In this document: positions 17,059 through 25,465 of the stretch, piece by piece
Layout of the letters: each line of letters starts with the position of its first letter
Numbering within the stretch: the first letter of the stretch is position 1
Assembly: GCF_017939615.1 (NCBI RefSeq)
Contig: NZ_JAGKSR010000001.1
Location: forward strand, 2,170,001 to 2,234,000
Direction: 5' to 3'
Origin: Microbacterium sp. BLY
GTDB lineage: Bacteria; Actinomycetota; Actinomycetes; Actinomycetales; Microbacteriaceae
Length of the DNA stretch: 64,000 nt
Program-made: the position numbers and the translations under genes
Notes under the pieces: generated by a model
The model's database searches: none
Seen by the model: only the letters and a program-made list of their open reading frames with translations
Told to the model about the DNA's origin: nothing

Positions 17059-17064
17059 TACACT
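17059..17064 (+). promoter_or_regulatory. Probable -10 element (TACACT), leaderless proS
   Basis: TACACT with 6 bases (TGAGCC) to the proS GTG start. Confidence 0.65.
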
Positions 17065-17070
17065 TGAGCC

Positions 17071-18831
17071 GTGGTCACTCGTCTTTCGAACTTCTTCCTC
17101 CGTACGCTCCGCGAAGATCCCGCCGGTGCCGAGATCGCCAGTCACAAGCTGCTGATCCGTGCCGGCTACATCCGACCGCAGGCCGCAGGGATCTTCGCGT
17201 GGCTGCCGCTGGGCCTGCGCGTCAAGGCGAAGATCGAGACCGTCATCCGCGAGGAGATGGCCGCCGCCGGCGCCCAGGAGGTGCACTTCCCCGCGCTCAT
17301 GCCCCGGGAGGCGTACGAAGCCACCGGCCGCTGGGAGGAGTACGGCGACCTGCTGTTCCGGCTGCAGGACCGCAAGGGGGGCGACTACCTCCTCGCGCCG
17401 ACCCATGAGGAGGCGTTCACGCTCCTCGTGAAGGACCTGTACTCGTCGTACAAGGACCTCCCGCTGACGCTCTTCCAGATCCAGGACAAGTACCGCGACG
17501 AGGCTCGGCCCCGCGCCGGACTCCTCCGCGGCCGCGAGTTCACGATGAAGGATGCGTACTCGTTCGATGCGTCCGACGAAGGGCTCGAAGCCAGCTATCA
17601 GGCGCAGCGGGATGCGTACGAGCGCATCTTCCAGCGTCTGGGTCTCGAGTACGCGATCGTGCAGGCCGACGCCGGGGCCATGGGCGGTTCGCGGAGCGAA
17701 GAGTTCCTGCACCCGACCCCCGTGGGGGAGGACACGTTCGTCCGCAGTGCCGGCGGCTACGCGGCCAACGTCGAGGCCTTCCGCACGCCCGTCTCTGCGC
17801 CGATCCCGTTCGACGCCGACGGCGCGCCCGTGATCTTCGACTCTCCGGACACCCCGACCATCGAGACCCTCGTCGCGCACTGCAACCGCGAGCTCGACGG
17901 CGAGTACACCGCGGCCGACACGCTCAAGAACGTCGTGCTGGCGCTGAAGCACCTCGACGGTTCCCGCGAGCTCGTGATCGTCGGCATCCCCGGCGATCGT
18001 GAGGTCGACGAGAAGCGCGCGGAGGTGGCCTTCGCCCCGGCCGAGGTCGAGACCGCGACGGCGGAGGACTTCGAGAACAACCCGCTCCTGGTCAAGGGGT
18101 ACATCGGTCCGTGGTCGCCCACGGGCGCCGTGCTCGGCGAGGAGTCCGCCACCGGCATCCGTTATCTCGTCGATCCGCGCGTGAGCGAGGGCACGAGCTG
18201 GATCACCGGCGCGAACATCGACCAGAAGCACGCGCACTCGGTCGTCGCCGGTCGCGACTTCGAGGCCGACGGCATCGTCGAGATCGCGAACGTGCGCGCC
18301 GGAGACCCCGCGCCGGACGGATCGGGCCCCGTCGAGCTCGCGCGCGGCATGGAGATCGGCCATGTCTTCCAGCTCGGCCGGAAGTACGCGGAGGCGCTCG
18401 GCCTGAAGGTCCTCAACGAGAACGGCAAGCTGGTCACGGTCACGATGGGCTCGTACGGCATCGGCGTGACCCGGATCCTGGCGATCATCGCCGAGTTGAA
18501 CAACGACGACAAGGGGCTGATCTGGCCGGCCTCCGTCGCCCCGTTCGACGTGCAGGTCGTCGCTGCCGGCCGCGACCAGGTCGCGTTCGACGTCGCGGAG
18601 GCTCTGTCCGCGCAGTTGGAGGCCGGTGGTCTCGACGTGCTCTACGACGACCGTCCGAAGGTGTCGCCCGGGGTCAAGTTCGGCGACGCCGAGCTGGTGG
18701 GCGTCCCGAAGATCGTGATCGTGGGACGTGGGGCCGCCGAGGGACAGGTGGAGTTCTGGGACCGTCGCACGGGGGAGCGCGAAGCGGTCTCGGTGGCGGA
18801 GGCCGTGGAGCGGCTCTCCTCCCCGCGCTGA
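17071..18831 (+). CDS. proS: Prolyl-tRNA synthetase
   Basis: A 586-residue class II bacterial-type ProRS that charges tRNA-Pro. Motif 1 surrounds [14 protein letters not shown] and HFPALMPRE, and motif 2 contains [27 protein letters not shown] (about 135-160). The insertion editing domain that clears Ala-tRNA-Pro occupies about 230-390 ([22 protein letters not shown]). Motif 3 is [12 protein letters not shown], and the anticodon-binding domain ends the protein. Length and order match the family. The GTG start lies 6 bases after a TACACT element. The stop is 12 bp from the end of the convergent pyridoxamine oxidase-like gene. Confidence 0.97.
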   Translation: MVTRLSNFFLRTLREDPAGAEIASHKLLIRAGYIRPQAAGIFAWLPLGLRVKAKIETVIREEMAAAGAQEVHFPALMPREAYEATGRWEEYGDLLFRLQDRKGGDYLLAPTHEEAFTLLVKDLYSSYKDLPLTLFQIQDKYRDEARPRAGLLRGREFTMKDAYSFDASDEGLEASYQAQRDAYERIFQRLGLEYAIVQADAGAMGGSRSEEFLHPTPVGEDTFVRSAGGYAANVEAFRTPVSAPIPFDADGAPVIFDSPDTPTIETLVAHCNRELDGEYTAADTLKNVVLALKHLDGSRELVIVGIPGDREVDEKRAEVAFAPAEVETATAEDFENNPLLVKGYIGPWSPTGAVLGEESATGIRYLVDPRVSEGTSWITGANIDQKHAHSVVAGRDFEADGIVEIANVRAGDPAPDGSGPVELARGMEIGHVFQLGRKYAEALGLKVLNENGKLVTVTMGSYGIGVTRILAIIAELNNDDKGLIWPASVAPFDVQVVAAGRDQVAFDVAEALSAQLEAGGLDVLYDDRPKVSPGVKFGDAELVGVPKIVIVGRGAAEGQVEFWDRRTGEREAVSVAEAVERLSSPR

Positions 18832-18842
18832 CCCTCGGCCGC

Positions 18843-19346
18843 TCAGCAGGTGACGCGGCCGTGGTTCATGATGTCGTCGTCCGGGGTGTCTCGGGTGACC
18901 AGCGCCTTGAGCGCCCCGGCGGCCATCGCGACCTTGCCCTTCGCCGGTTCCCAGAACTCGGCCACGACGGGCGTCACCTTGAGCAGCGCGATGCCCGGCG
19001 TCTCGAGACCGTGCTCGAACCAGATGTCGAGCGAGGGAGAGTAGAGCTCCTCCATCTTCGCGCGGTCGTGCACGATCTCGGCGGTGCCGGCGACCGACAC
19101 GTAGCGCATGCCCTTCGCGTCGCAGTAGGCCAGCCCCACGTCATGGTGTCGGCGAGCCTCCTCGACCTTCTCCGTGTCCTCCGCGGTGAAGAACCAGATG
19201 GCGCCGGTGTCATCCATCTGCCGCGTGGACATGGGGCGGCTGACGAGGTTCCCGTCCGGATCGGTGGTGGTGAGCATCGTGAAGTCGATGTCCTCCACGA
19301 GCTCGGCGATGCGGGCGAGGGCGTCGGGACCGGTGATCTCTGTCAT
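18843..19346 (-). CDS. Pyridoxamine 5'-phosphate oxidase-family protein (general stress protein 26 type)
   Basis: A 167-residue split-barrel flavin-binding protein of the PNPOx-like family, closest in pattern to the general stress protein 26 group. TMLTTTDPDGNLVSRPMS and GAIWFFTAEDTEKVEE form the FMN-binding barrel, followed by YVSVAGTAEIVHDRAKMEELYSP. The family binds FMN or related cofactors; no reaction can be assigned. The ATG at 19346 is taken as start because the conserved domain begins right after it, with CATCCT, a weak -10 match, 6 bases upstream. The ORF itself stays open much further upstream, which is a shadow of the opposite-strand gene. Confidence 0.85.
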   Translation of the reverse strand: MTEITGPDALARIAELVEDIDFTMLTTTDPDGNLVSRPMSTRQMDDTGAIWFFTAEDTEKVEEARRHHDVGLAYCDAKGMRYVSVAGTAEIVHDRAKMEELYSPSLDIWFEHGLETPGIALLKVTPVVAEFWEPAKGKVAMAAGALKALVTRDTPDDDIMNHGRVTC

Positions 19347-19478
19347 GGCCTCAGGATGGCGCGCACGTCGTGGTTCCGCACGGGCGTTGACACTGCCGAT
19401 CGTGCGTGCTTCGCCGTCGCCCCGGACATCGTCGGCGTTGCGCCTCGGCCGGAGGAGGGCGCGTGGGACGCTGGGGGC

Positions 19479-20519
19479 ATGACCGAGGAACAGCTGCCGG
19501 CCGCGCTGAGCGACGAGATCAACCGCGCCCTGGACGAGGCCGGCGTGACGACGGACCGCCGACTCGTGATGCGGATGCTGCGCACCGCGTTGCTGCTCGG
19601 GGAGGACGGGACGGACCGCCTCGACCTGAAGATCGCCTCGGCCGCGCTGGCCGAGATGCGCGATGCTTTCCGCCTGTTCGCCCCGTTCCGGGGTGTGCCG
19701 AAGGTCACCGTCTTCGGCTCGGCACGCACGCGGCACGATGATCCGCTCTACCTGCAGGCGCGCGATGTCGCGGCGGCGCTGGCGAGCGACGGATGGATGG
19801 TCGTCACCGGGGCCGGCCCGGGCATCATGCAGGCGGCGGCCGAGGGGGCGGGCCCGGCGCTGTCGCTCGGCGTCTCGATCCGGCTGCCCTTCGAGGAGAA
19901 GGCGAACAGCCTGGTGGCCGGCAGCGACCAGGTCGTCGCGATGAAGTACTTCTTCACCCGCAAGCTCATGCTCATCAAGGAGTCGAGCGGGTTCATCTGC
20001 CTCCCCGGTGGCTTCGGGACGCTCGATGAGATGTTCGAGCTCCTCACCCTGCAGCAGACGGGGAAGGCGGAGCCAACGCCGATCGTGCTGCTCGACGAGA
20101 AGGGAGGATCCTTCTGGCAGGGGATGCGTCGTTTCGTCGACGAGCACCTGGCGCCGATGGGAGTGATCTCCGAAGGTGACTTCGATCGCGTCGTCGTGAC
20201 CGATTCCGTCGAGGAGGCGCGGGCGGAGATCACCGGCTTCTGGCGCAACTACGACTCGCTGCGGTGGGTCGGCGACACCCTGGTGCTGCGGCTCAAGGCC
20301 GAGCCGACGGACGATGAGATCGAGGAGCTGAACGCCGGTTTCGCGGCGCTCCTGTCGACGGGACGTATCGAGCGCACGGCTCCCCGGTCCCCGGAGGTCG
20401 CCGACGACGACCGGCTCGACCTCCCGCGCCTCGCCCTGCACCTGGATCAGCGCCAGGTGGGCAACCTCTTCCGCTTGATCGGCGCGCTCAACGCCCTCCC
20501 GTCCGCGCCGAAAGCCTGA
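19479..20519 (+). CDS. LOG family protein (TIGR00730-type, Rossmann fold)
   Basis: A 346-residue protein with a central LOG domain, the fold of cytokinin riboside monophosphate phosphoribohydrolases and related nucleotide hydrolases. It shows TVFGSART, VVTGAGPGIMQAAAEGA, the arginine and lysine in FFTRKLMLIKESSGFICLPGGFGTLDEMFE (the PGGxGTxxE motif) and a long helical C-terminal extension. The longer form with flanking helical regions is typical of the YgdH-like subgroup, which acts on purine nucleotides. Hydrolase activity is a family inference. It precedes the nusA leader and is separated from it by GCCTG array C. Confidence 0.85.
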   Translation: MTEEQLPAALSDEINRALDEAGVTTDRRLVMRMLRTALLLGEDGTDRLDLKIASAALAEMRDAFRLFAPFRGVPKVTVFGSARTRHDDPLYLQARDVAAALASDGWMVVTGAGPGIMQAAAEGAGPALSLGVSIRLPFEEKANSLVAGSDQVVAMKYFFTRKLMLIKESSGFICLPGGFGTLDEMFELLTLQQTGKAEPTPIVLLDEKGGSFWQGMRRFVDEHLAPMGVISEGDFDRVVVTDSVEEARAEITGFWRNYDSLRWVGDTLVLRLKAEPTDDEIEELNAGFAALLSTGRIERTAPRSPEVADDDRLDLPRLALHLDQRQVGNLFRLIGALNALPSAPKA

Positions 20520-20531
20520 CCCGGTGCGGGA

Positions 20532-20618
20532 CTCCACGACGCGACAGGCCACCGCGCGGACACAGGCTGCTTCCGGCAGGGTGCCTGCTGTCGCGTGAGT
20601 GCCTGTGTCCACGGAGGC
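20532..20618. repeat. GCCTG 18-bp repeat array C
   Basis: Two inverted units (CAGGC at 20545 and 20563, 18 bp apart), a 15-bp gap, then two direct units (GCCTG at 20583 and 20601, 18 bp apart). Longer inverted repeats are embedded: ACGCGACAG (20539-20547) with CTGTCGCGT (20588-20596), and GGACACAGGC (20558-20567) with GCCTGTGTCC (20601-20610). It lies between the LOG gene and the nusA promoter. Confidence 0.75.
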
Positions 20619-20645
20619 CGGATGGCCCGGGGGTGCGGCGCACGG

Positions 20646-20651
20646 TATCGT
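20646..20651 (+). promoter_or_regulatory. Probable -10 element (TATCGT) of the nusA-infB transcript
   Basis: TATCGT with 7 bases to an ATG at 20659 that opens a 12-codon ORF. It would drive nusA and the genes behind it with a leader of about 50 bases. Confidence 0.55.
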
Positions 20652-20658
20652 TGTACGG

Positions 20659-20697
20659 ATGTCGCGCGTGCATTCAGGCGCGACGAGAGCTGAATAG
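20659..20697 (+). CDS. Leaderless 12-codon ORF upstream of nusA
   Basis: Encodes MSRVHSGATRAE followed by TAG. Its ATG sits 7 bases after a TATCGT element, the same geometry as the leaderless genes of this window. Its stop codon overlaps the nusA Shine-Dalgarno region (TAGGGAGG), 10 bases before the nusA ATG. A hairpin GTCGCGC/GCGCGAC (20661-20667 with 20678-20684) lies inside the ORF. Translation of this ORF could control nusA initiation. Whether the peptide is made is not known. Confidence 0.45.
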   Translation: MSRVHSGATRAE

Positions 20698-20707
20698 GGA
20701 GGCCGTC

Positions 20708-21691
20708 ATGGACATCGAACTGAGTCTGCTGCGAGGGATCGAGAAGGAGAAGGCGATCCCGTTCGACGAGCTCGTCGCGATCATCGAGCAGGCGATCCTG
20801 ACCGCATACTCCAAGCACGTCTCGCCCGACGGAGCGACGCCCGAGGGCGTCCGCGTGCACCTCGACCGCAAGACGGGGCACGTCGCCGTGCTCCAGGTCG
20901 TGCGGGACGAGGAAGGCGCCGTCATCGGCGAGGAGGAGACGACGCCCGACGACTTCGGTCGCATCGCCGCCTTCGCCGCCAAGCAGGTCATCAGTCAGCG
21001 GCTTCGCGACATCGCGGACGACGCGGTGCTCGGCGAGTTCAAGGGCAAGGAGGGCGACATCGTCGCCGGCGTGATCCAGCAGGGGCCCAACCCCCGCATG
21101 ATCCATGTCGACCTCGGCTCGGTCGAGGCGATCCTCCCGCCCGAGGAGCAGGTGCCGGGTGAGGAGTACACGCACGGCTCGCGCCTGCGCGTGTACGTCA
21201 CGAGCGTCGCCAAGGGGCTCAAGGGCCCGCAGATCACGGTCTCCCGCACGCACCCCGGCCTGGTCAGGAAGCTGTTCGCGCTCGAGGTGCCGGAGATCGC
21301 CGGCGGCCTCGTCGAGATCGTCGCGCTGGCTCGCGAGGCGGGCCACCGCACCAAGATCGCGGTGAAGGCGAACGACCCGTCCATCAACGCCAAGGGTGCC
21401 TGCATCGGCGAGATGGGGCGCCGCGTCCGCGCTGTCACGGAGGAGCTGGCGGGGGAGAAGATCGACATCGTCGACTACGACGCCGATCTGCCCACGTTCG
21501 TGGCGCACGCGCTGTCGCCCGCGAAGGTGACGAGCTCGTTCGTCCTCGACGCGAGCACCAAGGCCGTCCGCGCCCTCGTGCCGGACTACCAGCTGTCGCT
21601 CGCCATCGGCAAGGAGGGTCAGAACGCGCGTCTGGCCGCCAAGCTCACGGGGGCGAAGATCGACATCCAGCCGGACAGCGTCCTCGACTGA
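20708..21691 (+). CDS. nusA: Transcription termination/antitermination factor NusA
   Basis: A 327-residue NusA that binds RNA polymerase and nascent RNA to control pausing, termination and rRNA antitermination. The N-terminal RNAP-binding domain starts MDIELSLLRGIEKEKAIPFDELVAII (1-26 of about 120). An S1 domain covers about 130-200 (GVIQQGPNPRMIHVDLG) and tandem KH domains about 225-325 (VSRTHPGLVRKLFALEVPEI; NAKGACIGEMGRRV; LAIGKEGQNARLAAKLTG). It lacks the acidic C-terminal repeats of E. coli NusA, as usual in actinobacteria. A strong GGAGG precedes the ATG at 20708. No rimP gene lies upstream where it normally would. Confidence 0.97.
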   Translation: MDIELSLLRGIEKEKAIPFDELVAIIEQAILTAYSKHVSPDGATPEGVRVHLDRKTGHVAVLQVVRDEEGAVIGEEETTPDDFGRIAAFAAKQVISQRLRDIADDAVLGEFKGKEGDIVAGVIQQGPNPRMIHVDLGSVEAILPPEEQVPGEEYTHGSRLRVYVTSVAKGLKGPQITVSRTHPGLVRKLFALEVPEIAGGLVEIVALAREAGHRTKIAVKANDPSINAKGACIGEMGRRVRAVTEELAGEKIDIVDYDADLPTFVAHALSPAKVTSSFVLDASTKAVRALVPDYQLSLAIGKEGQNARLAAKLTGAKIDIQPDSVLD

Positions 21692-21753
21692 TCCCTGTCC
21701 GTCCTCGCCGCCACGCCCGGCGGCGGCGAGGACGGATGGAACGCAGGTGTAAG

Positions 21754-22008
21754 ATGGAACCCGTACGAACGTGCGTCGGTTGCCGCACGCGTGCTCCCCG
21801 CTCCACTCTGCTCAGGGTGGTGGCCCAGAACGACACCCTTATCCCCGATGAGCGTGCTGTCCTGCCGGGGCGCGGCGCGTGGGTGCATCCGACACCCGAG
21901 TGCATGGAGGCCGCTCTGCGGCGTCGAGCTTTCGGAAGAGCACTGCGTGTGACCACTCAGCTGGACACACGGATCTTCGAACAGCACCCACCAAGAAACA
22001 AAGGCTGA
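21754..22008 (+). CDS. YlxR family RNA-binding protein (DUF448)
   Basis: An 84-residue YlxR protein with the signature EPVRTCVGCR at its start and GRGAWVHPTPECMEAALRRRAFGRAL in the middle. The fold binds RNA or acts as a small nucleoid-associated regulator in characterised relatives. It is nearly always encoded between nusA and infB, as here. I chose the ATG at 21754 because AGGTG lies 7 bases upstream and the family starts at MEPVRTC; an ATG 18 bases earlier is also possible. Confidence 0.9.
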   Translation: MEPVRTCVGCRTRAPRSTLLRVVAQNDTLIPDERAVLPGRGAWVHPTPECMEAALRRRAFGRALRVTTQLDTRIFEQHPPRNKG

Positions 22009-22102
22009 ACAGCTATGGAAACAAAGTGAACGGCTCGAAATGAGACCCGTCCGCGACTAGTGGTCTGCCCTGTCTGGGCAGACCGACCCAGACAGGAGAA
22101 TT

Positions 22103-24838
22103 GTGGCTGGTAAACCACGCGTACATGAGATCGCCGCCGAACTCGGCGTCGACAGCAAGGTCGCTCTTGCAAAGCTCAAGGAGCTCGGCGAGTTCGTGAA
22201 GAGCCCGTCGTCGACGGTCGAGCCTCCGGTGGCGCGCAAGCTGCGCGCTGCGATCGAGGCCGACCCGTCCCTCAAGGCGGGATCCGAGCCCGCTGCGGCG
22301 AAGCCCGCGGCCAAGCCCGCACCGAAGTCCTCCGGGCCGACCCCCGGCCCGAAGCCCGGTCCCAAGCCGGGCCCCGCGGCTCCGGCCGCCCCGGCACCGG
22401 CGCCCGCCCTCGCGGCGGAGAAGGCTCCGGCACCGTCGGCGCCCGCCAAGCCGGCGGCCCCGGCCCCGGCCCCGGCCGCGCCGTCCTCCGGTGACGGCAA
22501 CGCGCCGAAGCCCGGCGCGCCGCGTCCCGGCAACAACCCGTTCTCGTCCGCACAGGGGATGGGCCAGCGTCCCGCCGGTCCCCGCCCCGGCAACAACCCC
22601 TTCGCCTCGGCGCAGGGGATGGGCCAGCGGCCGACCCCCGGCAACATTCCGCGTCCGCAGGCGCCGCGTCCCGGCGCCCCGCGTCCCGGCGCCCCGCGTC
22701 CCGGTTCGCCGCGTCCCGGCGCCCCCCGTGGCGGTCAGGGCGGTCGTCCCGGTGCTCCGTTCCAGCAGCGCACGGGCGGCCCCGGTCGTCCCGGCGGCGG
22801 TGGCGGTCCCGGTGCGGGTCCCCGTCCCGGCGGCGGTTTCGCCGGTCGTCCTGGTGGCGGCGGTGGCCGCGGCCGTGGTCCCGGCGGTGGCACCGCCGGT
22901 GCCTTCGGCAAGGGCGGCGGCAAGAGCAAGCAGCGCAAGTCGCGGCGGGCGAAGCGGCAAGAGTTCGAGATGCGGAGTGCCCCGGTCGTCGGTGGCGTCA
23001 ACGTCACCCGCGGCAACGGGGAGACCATCCGCATGCGTCGCGGTGCCTCCATCGCGGACTTCGCCGACAAGATCGAGGCCCTGACCGGCTACACCGTGCA
23101 GCCGGGCACCCTCGTCACGATCCTCTTCAACCTCGGCGAGATGGCCACGGCCACCGAGTCGCTGGATGAGGCCACGTTCGAGGTCCTCGGTGAGGAGCTG
23201 GGCTACAAGGTCCAGATGGTCTCGCCCGAGGACGAGGACAAGGAGCTCCTCGAGGGCTTCGGTCTCGACCTCGAGAAGGAGCTGGAGGAGGAGAGCGAGG
23301 ACGACCTCGAGATCCGTCCCCCGGTCGTCACCGTCATGGGTCACGTCGACCACGGTAAGACGCGCCTCCTCGACGCGATCCGTCAGACCAACGTCATCGA
23401 GGGTGAGGCCGGCGGCATCACCCAGCACATCGGTGCCTACCAGGTCTGGACCGAGCACGAGGGCATCGAGCGGGCCATCACGTTCATCGACACCCCCGGT
23501 CACGAGGCGTTCACCGCCATGCGTGCCCGTGGTGCGCAGGTCACCGACCTCGCGATCCTCGTGGTCGCGGCCGACGACGGCATCATGCCGCAGACGGTGG
23601 AGGCGCTGAACCACGCCCAGGCGGCGAACGTGCCGATCGTGGTCGCGGTGAACAAGGTCGACAAGCCCGAGGCCAACCCGGCCAAGGTGCGTCAGCAGCT
23701 CACCGAGTACGGTCTGGTGGCCGAGGAGTACGGCGGCGACGTGATGTTCGTCGACGTGTCCGCGCGGGCGAACACCGGCATCCAGGAGCTCCTGGACGCC
23801 GTGCTGCTCACGGCGGACGCCGGTCTCGACCTCACCGCCAACCCGAACAAGGCCGCGCGCGGTGTCGCCATCGAGGCGAAGCTCGACAAGGGTCGCGGTT
23901 CGGTCGCGACGGTGCTGATCCAGTCCGGAACCCTCCGGGTCGGCGACGCGATCGTCGCCGGTACGGCGTACGGCCGCGTCCGGGCGATGATCGACGAGAA
24001 CGGCGAGATCGTCGAGGCGGCCGCGCCGTCCCGTCCGGTCCAGGTGCAGGGTCTGAACTCCGTGCCGCGCGCCGGCGATGTCTTCATCGTCACCGAGGAA
24101 GACCGCATGGCCCGTCAGATCGCGGAGAAGCGCGAAGCCGTCGAGCGCAACGCCCAGCTGGCCAAGGCCCGCAAGCGCATCTCGCTCGAGGACTTCACCC
24201 GTGCTCTCGAAGAGGGCAAGGTCGAGTCGCTCAACCTCATCATCAAGGGTGACGTCTCCGGTGCCGTCGAGGCGCTGGAGGAGTCGCTCCTCAAGATCGA
24301 GGTCGACGACTCGGTGCAGCTGCGCATCATCCACCGCGGTGTCGGTGCGATCACCGAGTCCGACGTGAACCTGGCGACGATCGACAACGCGATCATCGTG
24401 GGCTTCAACGTCCGTCCCGACACGAAGGCGCGCGAGCGCGCGCAGCGTGAGGGCGTGGACATCCGCTTCTACTCCGTCATCTACAACGCGATCGACGAGA
24501 TCGAGAGCTCGCTCAAGGGCATGCTCAAGCCGGAGTACGAAGAGGTCCAGTCGGGTGTCGCCGAGATCCGCGAGGTGTTCCGCTCCTCGAAGTTCGGCAA
24601 CATCGCCGGTGTCATCGTGCGGTCGGGAACGATCACGCGCAACGCCAAGGCCCGCGTCATCCGCGACGGCGTCGTCATCGCCGATGGCCTCGCCATCGAG
24701 TCGCTGCGCCGCTTCAAGGACGACGTCACCGAGGTGCGGACGGACTACGAAGCCGGTATCGGCCTCGGCAAGTACAACGACATCCAGATCGGTGACGAGA
24801 TCGAGACGACCGAGATGGTGGAGAAGCCCCGCGGCTGA
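22103..24838 (+). CDS. infB: Translation initiation factor IF-2
   Basis: A 911-residue IF-2, the GTPase that places fMet-tRNA on the 30S subunit. An N-terminal IF2_N helix ([28 protein letters not shown]) is followed by a disordered linker of about 240 residues, Ala/Pro-rich then Gly/Arg/Pro-rich, with two near-identical copies of [16 protein letters not shown] and four short PRPGxP repeats. A second IF2_N motif comes next, and the G domain carries [12 protein letters not shown] (about 413-424), DTPGHEAF and NKVDKPEA. Domains II to IV close the protein. The GTG start has AGGAGAA 5 bases upstream. Loss or gain of linker repeats between strains is likely. Confidence 0.98.
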   Translation: MAGKPRVHEIAAELGVDSKVALAKLKELGEFVKSPSSTVEPPVARKLRAAIEADPSLKAGSEPAAAKPAAKPAPKSSGPTPGPKPGPKPGPAAPAAPAPAPALAAEKAPAPSAPAKPAAPAPAPAAPSSGDGNAPKPGAPRPGNNPFSSAQGMGQRPAGPRPGNNPFASAQGMGQRPTPGNIPRPQAPRPGAPRPGAPRPGSPRPGAPRGGQGGRPGAPFQQRTGGPGRPGGGGGPGAGPRPGGGFAGRPGGGGGRGRGPGGGTAGAFGKGGGKSKQRKSRRAKRQEFEMRSAPVVGGVNVTRGNGETIRMRRGASIADFADKIEALTGYTVQPGTLVTILFNLGEMATATESLDEATFEVLGEELGYKVQMVSPEDEDKELLEGFGLDLEKELEEESEDDLEIRPPVVTVMGHVDHGKTRLLDAIRQTNVIEGEAGGITQHIGAYQVWTEHEGIERAITFIDTPGHEAFTAMRARGAQVTDLAILVVAADDGIMPQTVEALNHAQAANVPIVVAVNKVDKPEANPAKVRQQLTEYGLVAEEYGGDVMFVDVSARANTGIQELLDAVLLTADAGLDLTANPNKAARGVAIEAKLDKGRGSVATVLIQSGTLRVGDAIVAGTAYGRVRAMIDENGEIVEAAAPSRPVQVQGLNSVPRAGDVFIVTEEDRMARQIAEKREAVERNAQLAKARKRISLEDFTRALEEGKVESLNLIIKGDVSGAVEALEESLLKIEVDDSVQLRIIHRGVGAITESDVNLATIDNAIIVGFNVRPDTKARERAQREGVDIRFYSVIYNAIDEIESSLKGMLKPEYEEVQSGVAEIREVFRSSKFGNIAGVIVRSGTITRNAKARVIRDGVVIADGLAIESLRRFKDDVTEVRTDYEAGIGLGKYNDIQIGDEIETTEMVEKPRG

Positions 24839-24850
24839 TCCGTCGACTCC

Positions 24851-24894
24851 GGCGGCTGTCTCCTCCTCCCATCCGGGGGGAGGGGGCAGCCGCC
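24851..24894. terminator. Hairpin between infB and rbfA
   Basis: A long inverted repeat (GGCGGCTG...CAGCCGCC with a further C-rich/G-rich inner stem and a loop around ATCCG). It has no T-tract and lies within an operon, so it may be a processing or stability element rather than a full terminator. Confidence 0.5.
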
Positions 24895-24942
24895 TCCGCG
24901 GTTCGCTGGGAGCCGCGATGCACAGAGGTGGGAGAAGGAACA

Positions 24943-25368
24943 ATGGCTGGTGAACGACAGGCCCGACTCGCGGATCGCATCCGTGTGATCCTCGCCGAGC
25001 GCCTGGAGAAGGGGCTGCGCGACCCGCGCCTCGGCTTCGTGACCATCACCGACGTCCGCGTGAGCGGCGACCTGCAGCACGCGTCCGTGTTCTACACGGT
25101 GCTCGGCACGGAGGAGGAGCGTCTCGCCAGCGGGGCCGCGCTCACCTCGGCGACCGGAATGCTGCGCAGCGAGGTCGGACGCCAGCTCAGCACGCGTCTC
25201 GTGCCCACGCTGGAGTTCATCCCTGACGCGCTCCCCGAGAACGCGGACCACATCACCGCGCTGCTGCGGCAGGCGCAGGAGCGGGACGCCGAGGTCGCCA
25301 AGCTCGCGTCCTCCGCGACCCACGCGGGTGAGGCTGATCCGTACCGGTCGGACGACGACGAGGACTGA
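24943..25368 (+). CDS. rbfA: 30S ribosome-binding factor A
   Basis: A 141-residue RbfA, a KH-type factor required for maturation of the 30S subunit and 16S rRNA 5' end processing. The family pattern is clear: ADRIRVILAERLEKGLRDPRLGFVTITDVRVSGDLQHASVFYTVLG, then RSEVGRQLSTRLVPTLEFIPD. The C-terminal 25 residues are acidic and probably disordered. The ATG at 24943 is preceded by a GAAGGA Shine-Dalgarno; an earlier GTG frame start at 24928 is less likely. It ends the translation-factor cluster. Confidence 0.96.
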   Translation: MAGERQARLADRIRVILAERLEKGLRDPRLGFVTITDVRVSGDLQHASVFYTVLGTEEERLASGAALTSATGMLRSEVGRQLSTRLVPTLEFIPDALPENADHITALLRQAQERDAEVAKLASSATHAGEADPYRSDDDED

Positions 25369-25378
25369 GCTCGTTTGA

Positions 25379-25384
25379 TACCCT
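25379..25384 (+). promoter_or_regulatory. Possible -10 element (TACCCT) for the LuxR-type regulator
   Basis: TACCCT lies shortly after the rbfA stop. It is a candidate only; the 5' end of the regulator gene is unresolved. Confidence 0.35.
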
Positions 25385-25465
25385 CGGATCCGCGGCGGGC
25401 CGACTACCGGTGGATCTGGGGGGATCGACATTCAGGCGACGAGCACGCCCGCGGGCCGCTTCGTC

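Noticed and set aside
24851..24894. infB-rbfA hairpin as a strong terminator
   Set aside because: Without a T-run and inside a conserved operon it is kept only as a possible processing or partial terminator element.
22013..24943. Very long minus-strand frame opposite infB
   Set aside because: Antisense frames stay open in GC-rich coding DNA. The plus strand encodes unmistakable IF-2, and the antisense protein is low-complexity His/Arg/Asp-rich.
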